Shown here piece by piece: positions 36,689 to 44,002 of a DNA stretch of 64,000 nucleotides (position 1 is the first letter of the stretch; every line of letters starts with the position of its first letter). A program made the translations under genes and the position numbers. The notes below the pieces were generated by a model that saw only the letters and a list, made by a program, of their open reading frames with translations, searched no databases and was not told the origin of the DNA. Source of the stretch: Rubricella aquisinus (lineage in GTDB: Bacteria > Pseudomonadota > Alphaproteobacteria > Rhodobacterales > Rhodobacteraceae); assembly GCF_014199445.1 (NCBI RefSeq), contig NZ_JACIJS010000005.1:248001-312000 (forward strand), in the 5' to 3' direction.

Positions 36689-36895
36689 TTATTCCAGAAC
36701 AAGTTCACCCGCACTCTGTCGCCCGTCGCGGCCTTCGATCATTTCGTAGCGAATGCGCTGATTGTCCGCGAGGGTCCGCAGCCCCGCCCGCTCGACCGCG
36801 CTGATATGCACGAAAACGTCCTTGCCGCCCTCATCGGGCTGGATAAAGCCGAAACCCTTGTCAGGGTTGAACCATTTCACCGTACCGGTGGCCAT
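36689..36895 (-). CDS. Cold-shock domain protein
   Basis: Single-stranded nucleic acid-binding RNA chaperone of the CspA family, 68 residues. RNP1 is KGFGFIQP and RNP2 is VFVHISAVERAG; it opens MATGTVKWFNPDKGFGF. Stand-alone gene with a 219-base upstream region, probably including a regulated 5' leader as in other csp genes, and a good terminator. Confidence 0.96.
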   Translation of the reverse strand: MATGTVKWFNPDKGFGFIQPDEGGKDVFVHISAVERAGLRTLADNQRIRYEMIEGRDGRQSAGELVLE

Positions 36896-37114
36896 ATTGT
36901 CGTCCTTCCAGATCGTTGCCGGTACAACCGCATACCGGCGGAGTATTGCGCCGACCGGCGCGTTGGATGAACGAGAAGATCGACGACGCCACAGAAACTA
37001 CCAGAAAAAAGCGATTTTCACAAATTTCCACACCTACGCACGGTTGTTTTTCTGGCATATGCTGCCCCTGTGGCCGCGCAGCCATAGACTTAGTTTTGAT
37101 TTGGGAGCAACCGG

Positions 37115-37927
37115 ATGGAAATCCTGACCGTTGAGAACCTCGGCAACCTCATGATGCTGATCTTTTTGCAGGCCGTGCTGGGCTTCGACAACTTGCTCTA
37201 CATCTCAATCGAATCAAAACGGGCGCCGATTGCGGATCAGGCGCGGGTGCGGCGGATCGGGATTCTGGTCGCCATGGCCCTGCGGATCGTGCTGCTGTTC
37301 GTGATGATCCAACTGCTCGCGGCGCTACAGGTGCCGTTCTTCAGCATTGACATTCCCGGCATCATCAGTGGCGAGTTCACCTTTGCCGTGATCGTGTTCC
37401 TGTTTGGCGGCGTGTTCATCATGTACACAGCGGTGAAGGAGATCATGCACCTTTTGGCGGTCGATCACCTTGAGGAAGGGACAGAGGATAAGGGGCGGAA
37501 ATCCACCCTCTCCGTCATCGCATTGATCGTGTTCATGAACCTGATTTTCAGCTTCGATTCCATCCTGTCGGCCATTGCGATTACCGAAGTGTTCCCGATC
37601 CTTGCCATTGCCATTCTGGTCAGCTCCGCCGCGATGCTGATGCTTGCCGATAGTGTCGCGGAGTTTCTGGAGAAAAACCGGATGTATGAGGTGCTGGGCC
37701 TGTTCGTGCTGCTGATCGTCGGTGTCGTTCTGCTGGGCGAAGGCGGGCATAAGGCGGATCTGACGCTGTTTGGCTATCATGTGGAAGCGATGAGCAAGAC
37801 GACCTTCTACTTCTCCGTCGTGGTGCTGTTCCTCGTGCAGGCGGTCCAGACCGGATATCGCCGCAAGTTGGAGATCGTGCGCACCATGCGGGCGAAAGCC
37901 GCCGGTCGTGCCGCGCCCAATCACTAG
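37115..37927 (+). CDS. TerC family integral membrane protein
   Basis: 270-residue membrane protein with about seven helices, homologous to TerC/Alx metal-ion exporters linked to tellurite resistance and manganese homeostasis. Conserved acidic membrane residues are in QAVLGFDNLLYISIESKR (helix 1) and MNLIFSFDSILSAIAITEV (mid-helix), the paired FDN/FDS motifs of the family. It precedes the TelA-containing gene run by 55 bases on the same strand, which suggests joint function in a Ter-related response. Confidence 0.92.
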   Translation: MEILTVENLGNLMMLIFLQAVLGFDNLLYISIESKRAPIADQARVRRIGILVAMALRIVLLFVMIQLLAALQVPFFSIDIPGIISGEFTFAVIVFLFGGVFIMYTAVKEIMHLLAVDHLEEGTEDKGRKSTLSVIALIVFMNLIFSFDSILSAIAITEVFPILAIAILVSSAAMLMLADSVAEFLEKNRMYEVLGLFVLLIVGVVLLGEGGHKADLTLFGYHVEAMSKTTFYFSVVVLFLVQAVQTGYRRKLEIVRTMRAKAAGRAAPNH

Positions 37928-37982
37928 CGCTCAGGGCGCAGAGCACCTATCTTAAACCCGAGTTAAGAAAAGGGAGCCCTTC

Positions 37983-38069
37983 ATGCCGCGCCTTTTGGGC
38001 CTGATCGTGCTGGTCGTGCTAATCGCCGCTGTTGCCTTTCAGGCGCTGGGGCAGACAGGGGTGACCTGA
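37983..38069 (+). CDS. 28-residue single-helix membrane microprotein
   Basis: MPRLLGLIVLVVLIAAVAFQ followed by ALGQTGVT, 28 residues: a short basic start, one membrane helix (about 4-20), then a short polar tail. It has a ribosome-binding site (GGGAG about seven bases upstream of the ATG), and its TGA overlaps the next start (TGATG), so it reads as a genuine coupled first gene of the TelA operon. No homologue is recognised. Confidence 0.65.
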   Translation: MPRLLGLIVLVVLIAAVAFQALGQTGVT

Positions 38070-38977
38070 TGGTCGGGAAACGGTTCGGCGGACAGCACAG
38101 CACGGGCGGGGCCACGGGGTCCGCGCCGGGGGCGAGCCGGTGGGACGCGCGGCCTGTAAGGCGTGGCTCCAAGGGCGCGAAACTCCTTTATGTCGCCCCG
38201 ATCCCCCTGTTTTTCGCGGGTCTTGGTGAGGTCATGCAGGGCGATCCTCTTGGCATTCTGGCTGAGCTTGGCGGGTTTGCAGCCCTTATGGCCGGGGCAT
38301 GGTTCGTCAATGAAGGGGTGAAGGCCGAACAGGCGTTTGAGGCGCGCAGCGTCGCCAAACCACCCCGCTTCCCGCGCAAGCTGTTTGGCGGTGTGGTGAT
38401 CGGCGCGGGCGTTGGCTTTGCCGCAGCCTTTGGCTGGGGTATCGGCATTCTGTCGGGGGCTGTTTTGGGCGGGCTTGCCCTTTCGACCAGCGTGCTTGCC
38501 TTCGAGCTCGACCCGATGCGGGCCAAGGGGCTGGAGGCGCATTCGGAGTTTGACCGCGAGCGTGTCGCCAATGCCGTGGACCGGGCCGAAGGTCTGCTTG
38601 ATGAACTCTTGGAGGCTGCAAACCGCATCCGGGACCGCGCGCTGATCGGCCGGGTGGAACGCCTTGCCGCTGCCGCCCGTGATGTGATCCGCGCGGTAGA
38701 GGACGATCCCCGCGATCTGCCGCGCGCGCGCAAATTCCTTGGCCTTTACCTCACGGGCGCGCGCGACGCGACGATCAAGTTTGCAGATATCTGGACCCGC
38801 AGCCGCGATGCGCAGGCGCGCGCAGACTATGAGTGCCTGCTTGATGACCTTGAAACCAGTTTCCGCGCCCATCGCGAGAAGCTGATGATTGAAGACCGCA
38901 GCGACCTCGATATCGAAATCGACGTGCTGCGCCACCGACTGCAACAGGAGGGGCTTATGCCCCTGAAAGAGGAGTAA
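38069..38977 (+). CDS. XpaC-like protein (5-bromo-4-chloroindolyl phosphate hydrolysis family)
   Basis: 302 residues. A Gly/Ser-rich basic N-terminus is followed by two hydrophobic helices near 40-80 (LLYVAPIPLFFAGLGEVMQG, then ILAELGGFAALMAGAWFVNE), a third and fourth near 105-145 (GVVIGAGVGFAAAFGWGIGI, then LSGAVLGGLALSTSVLA), and a long helical C-terminal domain, with VERLAAAARDVIRAVEDDPR and ARKFLGLYLTGARDATIKFA. That layout and the following TelA gene identify the XpaC family. The family name reflects an old indicator phenotype; no phosphatase motif is visible. Probably the membrane partner of TelA. Confidence 0.82.
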   Translation: MVGKRFGGQHSTGGATGSAPGASRWDARPVRRGSKGAKLLYVAPIPLFFAGLGEVMQGDPLGILAELGGFAALMAGAWFVNEGVKAEQAFEARSVAKPPRFPRKLFGGVVIGAGVGFAAAFGWGIGILSGAVLGGLALSTSVLAFELDPMRAKGLEAHSEFDRERVANAVDRAEGLLDELLEAANRIRDRALIGRVERLAAAARDVIRAVEDDPRDLPRARKFLGLYLTGARDATIKFADIWTRSRDAQARADYECLLDDLETSFRAHREKLMIEDRSDLDIEIDVLRHRLQQEGLMPLKEE

Positions 38978-38982
38978 CACCC

Positions 38983-40140
38983 ATGTCTGACGCGACCCGC
39001 GCCAAGGCCGAAGCCACCCTGAAGGATGCGGAGGTCATTACCTCCACCCTGCTGCCCGAACTGACCGATGCGGTGCCCGCCGTCGCCACTGATCAGGCGG
39101 CGGTTGAGCAGCGCATCGCGGAACTCGACATGGAGGATACGCAGACCATCATCCGCTTTGGCACCGCTGCGCAGACCGAATTGCAGGCGATCAGCCAGCA
39201 GATGCTCGCGGGCGTGAAAAGCAAGGATGTGGGCCCGGCGGGCAACTCCCTGCGGGATATGGTGACGGCGCTGCGCGGCTTCTCCGTGGATGAGCTGGAC
39301 CCGAACCGCAAACGCAGTTGGTGGGAGCGCCTGTTGGGTCGCGCCGCACCGATGGCCAATTTCATGGCCAAATTCGAAGAGGTACAGGGCCAGATTGACA
39401 AGATTCAGGACGAACTTCTCGATCATGAAACGGTGCTGCTGAAGGATATCAAATCCCTAGATATCCTCTATGAAAAGACGCTGAATTTTTACGACGAATT
39501 GGCGATATACATCGCGGCGGGTGAGGAGAAAATCCGCCGCCTCGACGAAAACGACATTCCCGCAAAAGAGGCGGAGGTCGCTGCCGCGAATGAAAACGAT
39601 GCGGTGCTCAAGGCGCAGGAATTGCGCGATCTGCGCGCCGCGCGGGACGATCTGGAACGCCGGGTTTACGACCTGAAACTCACTCGTCAGGTGACGATGC
39701 AATCCCTGCCCTCCATCCGATTGGTGCAGGAGAATGACAAATCGCTGGTGACCAAGATCAACTCGACCCTCGTGAACACCGTGCCGCTGTGGGAAAACCA
39801 GCTTGCGCAGGCCGTCACGATCCACCGCAGCCGGGAGGCCGCGAGCGTCGTGCGTGACGCGAATGACCTGACCAATGATCTGTTGCGCCAGAACGCCGAT
39901 AACCTCAAAACCGCCAATGCCGAGATCCGGCGGGAGATGGAGCGCGGCGTGTTCGATATCGAAGCGGTCAAGGAAGCGAACGCGACCCTCATTGCCACGA
40001 TTCAGGAAAGCCTCCAGATCGCGGATGAGGGCAAGGCTATGCGCGCGGCGGCCGAAGTGGACCTGCAGAAGATGGAAGCCGATCTGAAAAACACGCTCGC
40101 TGCGGCGAAAGCCTCGCCCGCGCCGAGCAACCCGGCCTGA
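38983..40140 (+). CDS. TelA-like toxic anion resistance protein
   Basis: 385-residue soluble, mostly helical protein of the TelA/KlaA family, linked to tellurite and other envelope-stress resistance. Marker segments are ADLDP-type region SVDELDPNRKRSWWERLLGR, FMAKFEEVQGQIDKIQDELL, LLKDIKSLDILYEKTLNFYD, and the coiled region with QSLPSIRLVQENDKSLVTKI and NSTLVNTVPLWENQLAQAVT. It starts five bases after the XpaC-like stop. The biochemical function of TelA is not known. Confidence 0.93.
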   Translation: MSDATRAKAEATLKDAEVITSTLLPELTDAVPAVATDQAAVEQRIAELDMEDTQTIIRFGTAAQTELQAISQQMLAGVKSKDVGPAGNSLRDMVTALRGFSVDELDPNRKRSWWERLLGRAAPMANFMAKFEEVQGQIDKIQDELLDHETVLLKDIKSLDILYEKTLNFYDELAIYIAAGEEKIRRLDENDIPAKEAEVAAANENDAVLKAQELRDLRAARDDLERRVYDLKLTRQVTMQSLPSIRLVQENDKSLVTKINSTLVNTVPLWENQLAQAVTIHRSREAASVVRDANDLTNDLLRQNADNLKTANAEIRREMERGVFDIEAVKEANATLIATIQESLQIADEGKAMRAAAEVDLQKMEADLKNTLAAAKASPAPSNPA

Positions 40141-40143
40141 TCC

Positions 40144-41352
40144 ATGGCCCTGCGCCCCGGTGATCCAAGCGAGCCGATCAGCGCGCTGGATCACCACGAC
40201 GCCCCCTTCGCCTATACGTTCGGGCAGGAAACAGGATCGGCAAGCCAGTCCTGGTTTCGGGGGCACATCGCGCGCTTCAACCCCACCGCCGCGCAAATGC
40301 GCGATGCCGATGCGGTGCCTCAGCATATCCTTGCAGGCTTTCTGCCCCCAACCCCGGTGATCGGGCCGGACACGCGGGTGCTTGCCTTTGGCAGTTGTTT
40401 TGCGATCCATGTCACCCGCTGGCTAGCCAATCGCAGCTATACGGTGTTGAACACGGACGACGCGCGCAAAGACGCCTATATCGTTCGCTTTGGCGAAGGG
40501 CTGGTCAACAGTTTCGTGCTCCGCCAACAGTTTGAATGGGCGCTGGAGGGCGCGCGCTTTCCAACGGCACTTTGGTATGATGACGCTGGCACGGCGCATC
40601 CCTATTCCGATGACATCCGGCAACAGACCCGCGCGATGATCCTTGATACAGATGTGTTCATACTGACGCTTGGCCTGTCGGAGATTTGGTATGACATCCC
40701 CTCGGGTGGCGTGTTTTGGCGCGCGGTGCCAGAGCCGGTGTTCGATCCGCAACGGCACGGCTTTCGCACCAGCACCGTGGCAGAGAACCGCGACAATATC
40801 CTCGCCATTCAGGCGCTGATCCGCAAACACCGGCCCGACGCGCGGGTGATCTTTACCCTCTCGCCCATCCCCCTTGTCGCCACCTTCCGCCCCATGCCCA
40901 CGATCCCGGCCAATGCGGTGTCAAAGGCCACATTGCGCGCCGCGCTCGATGAAGCGATGAATGCCGCGCGCGATCCGCGCCTGCACTATTGGCCCGCCTA
41001 TGAAATCGTGATGGACGCGTTCGACAACCGCTGGCTGCCCGACCGGCGGCATGTGAAGCGGGAGGTGCTGGACTATGTCCTCACGCTGTTTGAGACATTC
41101 TGGTGCCATGGCTCCACCCCCCGGATCACCCCGGTGGAGGCTCTGGTCCATGCCCGTGCGGCGACAGGCGCGCTGCCGCCCACCCTCAGCCGCGCGATCA
41201 AGAACGGGAACACCGGCAGGCTTGAGCGTTTGCTGGCAAGCCTGTCAGACGCCGATGATGTGAGCCTGATCCTTGCAGCCGCGCGCGATGCAGGCCATCG
41301 TATGACCAACAGTGCCGGTGACGCCCTGCGCACCTGGCTCAAGACCCGATAA
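40144..41352 (+). CDS. GSCFA domain-containing protein
   Basis: 402 residues. The GSCFA family motif is at 83-87 (LAFGSCFAIHVTRWL), with FGEGLVNSFVLRQQFEWALE and VFILTLGLSEIWYD downstream, then VIFTLSPIPLVATFRP. The GSCFA domain resembles SGNH/GDSL hydrolases, with a Ser in GSCFA and a Gly/Asn block; proposed roles are in acyl or peptide-linked metabolism. It starts three bases after the TelA-like stop. The C-terminal 70 residues are extra and unassigned. Confidence 0.88.
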   Translation: MALRPGDPSEPISALDHHDAPFAYTFGQETGSASQSWFRGHIARFNPTAAQMRDADAVPQHILAGFLPPTPVIGPDTRVLAFGSCFAIHVTRWLANRSYTVLNTDDARKDAYIVRFGEGLVNSFVLRQQFEWALEGARFPTALWYDDAGTAHPYSDDIRQQTRAMILDTDVFILTLGLSEIWYDIPSGGVFWRAVPEPVFDPQRHGFRTSTVAENRDNILAIQALIRKHRPDARVIFTLSPIPLVATFRPMPTIPANAVSKATLRAALDEAMNAARDPRLHYWPAYEIVMDAFDNRWLPDRRHVKREVLDYVLTLFETFWCHGSTPRITPVEALVHARAATGALPPTLSRAIKNGNTGRLERLLASLSDADDVSLILAAARDAGHRMTNSAGDALRTWLKTR

Positions 41353-41363
41353 GGAGGCGCATC

Positions 41364-42482
41364 ATGCCCATTTTCGATTTTCTCAAGGGCGAGTTCATCG
41401 ACGTGATCGAATGGCTCGACAGCAGCAATGACACGCTCGTCTACCGGTTCGAGCGGCATGGAAACGCAATCAAATATGGCGCGAAACTCACCGTGCGCGA
41501 AGGACAGGCCGCCGTGATGATCCATGAGGGGCAATTGGCGGATGTGTTCCCGCCGGGGCTCTACATGCTTGAGACAAACAACATGCCGATCATGACGACG
41601 CTTCAGCATTGGGATCATGGGTTCAAATCACCCTTTCTGTCGGAAATCTATTTCGTCAACACGACCCGGTTTCAGGATCTCAAATGGGGGACGAAAAACC
41701 CCATCATGTGCCGCGACCCGGAATTCGGGCCGGTGCGGTTGCGCGCCTTTGGCACCTATACGATCCGGGTGAATGACCCGGCGCGCTTCTTGCAGGAGAT
41801 CGTCGGGACGGATGGCGAGTTTACCACCGATGAGATCAGCTATCAGATCCGCAACACCATCGTGTCACGCTTCTCAGCGGCGATCGCGGCGTCGGGCATT
41901 CCGGTGCTCGACATGGCGGCCAACACCGATGATCTGGCGAAATATGTCGCGGCCAAGATCGCGCCGGAAATCGCGGAATACGGGATCGAACTGCCCCGGC
42001 TTTACATCGAGAATATCTCCCTGCCCGCCGCGGTGGAGGAGGCCATGGACAAGCGCACTTCCATGGGCGTGATCGGCGATCTGGGCCGCTACACACAGTT
42101 TCAGGCCGCTGAAGCAATGGCGGAGGCCGCGCGCAATCCCGGTGCCGGTGGCGGCGGGATGGGGGCCGGGCTTGGCATGGGGATGGGCATGGCAATGGCG
42201 CAGAACCTTGGCCAATCCGGGCCATGGGGTGCCGCGCCCGCAGCGGCCCCACCACCACCCCCCGTGGAGCATGTCTGGCATATCGCGGAGAATGGCGCGA
42301 CCAAGGGGCCGTTTTCCAAAGCCGCCCTTGGCCGGATGGCCAGCGATGGCAGCCTGAGCCGCGAAACCCTTGTCTGGACAGCGGGACAGGACGGATGGAA
42401 ACCAGCAGGCGACGTGATGGAGCTTGCACAGCTCTTCACCGTCATGCCCCCGCCACCACCGCCGCCCCCTCTCGCAGAATAA
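41364..42482 (+). CDS. SPFH/YdjI-like protein with C-terminal GYF_2 domain
   Basis: 372 residues. A band-7/SPFH-type domain (about 30-240) of the virion-core/YdjI kind includes AKLTVREGQAAVMIHEGQLA, DVFPPGLYMLETNNMPIMTT and IAEYGIELPRLYIENISLPA. A Gly/Met/Pro-rich linker (about 270-305) leads to a GYF_2 domain (about 305-360: W-H-I-A-x-N-G-x-x-x-G-P-F, then TLVWTAGQDGWKPA). GYF_2 domains tie bacterial membrane-associated proteins together. There is no membrane helix, so membrane association is probably through partners. The ribosome-binding site is AAGGAGG before the ATG. Confidence 0.88.
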   Translation: MPIFDFLKGEFIDVIEWLDSSNDTLVYRFERHGNAIKYGAKLTVREGQAAVMIHEGQLADVFPPGLYMLETNNMPIMTTLQHWDHGFKSPFLSEIYFVNTTRFQDLKWGTKNPIMCRDPEFGPVRLRAFGTYTIRVNDPARFLQEIVGTDGEFTTDEISYQIRNTIVSRFSAAIAASGIPVLDMAANTDDLAKYVAAKIAPEIAEYGIELPRLYIENISLPAAVEEAMDKRTSMGVIGDLGRYTQFQAAEAMAEAARNPGAGGGGMGAGLGMGMGMAMAQNLGQSGPWGAAPAAAPPPPPVEHVWHIAENGATKGPFSKAALGRMASDGSLSRETLVWTAGQDGWKPAGDVMELAQLFTVMPPPPPPPPLAE

Positions 42483-42492
42483 GAGGCGCTCG

Positions 42493-42903
42493 ATGACAGC
42501 AACACCGTATCTGTCCGTAGCAGCCCTTGCGGTCACTCTGGCCGCCTGTGCCGCGACCCGACCTGACACGGCGATGCCGGCCGATATGCCCGCGTTGCAG
42601 GAAGCCTTCATAGGCTCAGGCGCAACATCGGCGACACTCACGACCGGATCGCGGGGCAAATTCACCTTCTATAGGAATGGCGCTGCGGAGTTTCGCCCAA
42701 CCGGGACGACCGGAAACTTCGTGATTGGCACGCAGCTTGCGTCGATTGAGGGCAACACAGTCTGCCTCGCCCCGAATGATGAGGGCTGGACCGGCGCGTG
42801 TATCGACATCTACACGGTTGAACCGGGAAGCTACTTCTGCGAAGGGCGTTTCGGAAACGCTGCAAACTGGAAAGACAATTGTGTGTTCGAGGTAGATGGC
42901 TAA
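42493..42903 (+). CDS. Small lipoprotein in the TelA operon
   Basis: 136 residues with a lipoprotein signal, MTATPYLSVAALAVTLAACA (lipobox LAAC). The mature part is predicted beta-rich, with GKFTFYRNGAAEFRPTGTTG, CLAPNDEGWTGACIDIYTVE and five further cysteines that may form disulfides in the periplasm. GAGG six bases before the ATG sets the start. It overlaps the next gene by eight bases. No family recognised. It gives the operon an extracytoplasmic component. Confidence 0.8.
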   Translation: MTATPYLSVAALAVTLAACAATRPDTAMPADMPALQEAFIGSGATSATLTTGSRGKFTFYRNGAAEFRPTGTTGNFVIGTQLASIEGNTVCLAPNDEGWTGACIDIYTVEPGSYFCEGRFGNAANWKDNCVFEVDG

Positions 42904-44002
42904 GGCACAAGACACGCCTCATGCAGCGGAGATGCATGAATTCCCCTGCGACAGTTGCGGATCAAACCTCAACTATGCGCCGGGCACCGATGCTATGCGC
43001 TGCACCCATTGTGGTGCCGAACAGCCGCTGCCCGACAGCCCCGATTATGTCGAGGCGTTGAGCGAACGGGACTACCGCGCCGCGATTGCCGACCAGCTTG
43101 CCACCGAAGAGATGGAGGAGACCCGCGTCGTGTCCTGCTCCTCTTGCGGGGCGCAGGTGGATTTTCAGGATGGCGAGCACGCGGATGAATGCCCGTTCTG
43201 CGCCTCTCCGATCGTGATCGGTACGGGGTTGAACCGGCATATCAAACCCAGCGCGCTGTTGCCCTTCGCGCTGGCGGAGCGGGAGGCGCATCAGGCCATG
43301 GACCGCTGGCTCGGCAGCCTGTGGTTCGCGCCAAACGGCTTGCAGCAATACGCCAAGAAGGGGCGGAAATTGCAGGGCGTGTATGTCCCCTTCTGGACCT
43401 TCGACGCGGCCACCCGGACGGCGTATCAGGGGATGCGCGGGATCGAGCATCAGGTGACGACCGGTTCGGGCAAGAACCGTCGGACCGAGACCCGCGTGCG
43501 CTGGAACGCCGTGAAGGGGCGGGTCGCGCGGATGTTTGACGACATCCTGATCCTTGGCTCCCGCACCTTGCCCAAGCGGCACACGGATGCGCTGGCCCCA
43601 TGGGATCTGAGCGCCCTTGAACCCTACCAGCCCTCCTACCTCGCCGGGTTCCGGTCGGAGGTCTATCAGGTGGAGATCACGGACGGGTATCAGGAAGCGC
43701 GCCAGATCATGGATCACATCATCCGCGATGACATCCGCCGCGATATCGGCGGCGACCGTCAGCGGATCACCGATACGAGGACCGAAGTGCGGGACGTGCG
43801 TTTCAAGCATGTGCTTTTGCCCGTCTGGATCGCGGCCTACCGATATCGCGGCAAACCGTATCAATTCGTGGTCAATGGCCGGACGGGTCGGGTGCAGGGG
43901 GACCGCCCGTGGAGCCTCTGGAAGATCGCGTTCGCGGCTTTGCTCGCAGTCTTGCTTGCGGCGGCGATCAGCTACGGCATCGTGTTGATGGAAAATGTCT
44001 GA
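42896..44002 (+). CDS. Double zinc-ribbon protein with C-terminal membrane helix
   Basis: 368 residues. Two zinc ribbons: CxxC pairs at C18/C21 with C36/C39 (FPCDSCGSNLNY, CTHCGAEQ), and at C81/C84 with C99/C102 (VVSCSSCGAQVDF, CPFCASPI). A conserved middle domain follows (PSALLPFALAEREAHQAMDR, then GVYVPFWTFDAATRTAYQGM), and one membrane helix near 341-363. Homologues are sometimes mislabelled as primosomal protein N'-like; no helicase motif exists. Its stop overlaps the next start (TGATG). Confidence 0.85.
   Translation: MAKAQDTPHAAEMHEFPCDSCGSNLNYAPGTDAMRCTHCGAEQPLPDSPDYVEALSERDYRAAIADQLATEEMEETRVVSCSSCGAQVDFQDGEHADECPFCASPIVIGTGLNRHIKPSALLPFALAEREAHQAMDRWLGSLWFAPNGLQQYAKKGRKLQGVYVPFWTFDAATRTAYQGMRGIEHQVTTGSGKNRRTETRVRWNAVKGRVARMFDDILILGSRTLPKRHTDALAPWDLSALEPYQPSYLAGFRSEVYQVEITDGYQEARQIMDHIIRDDIRRDIGGDRQRITDTRTEVRDVRFKHVLLPVWIAAYRYRGKPYQFVVNGRTGRVQGDRPWSLWKIAFAALLAVLLAAAISYGIVLMENV

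Noticed and set aside
42896-44002. Primosomal protein N'-like helicase label for the zinc-ribbon protein
   Set aside because: Only the CxxC ribbons resemble PriA. There are no helicase motifs, and the protein ends in a membrane helix.
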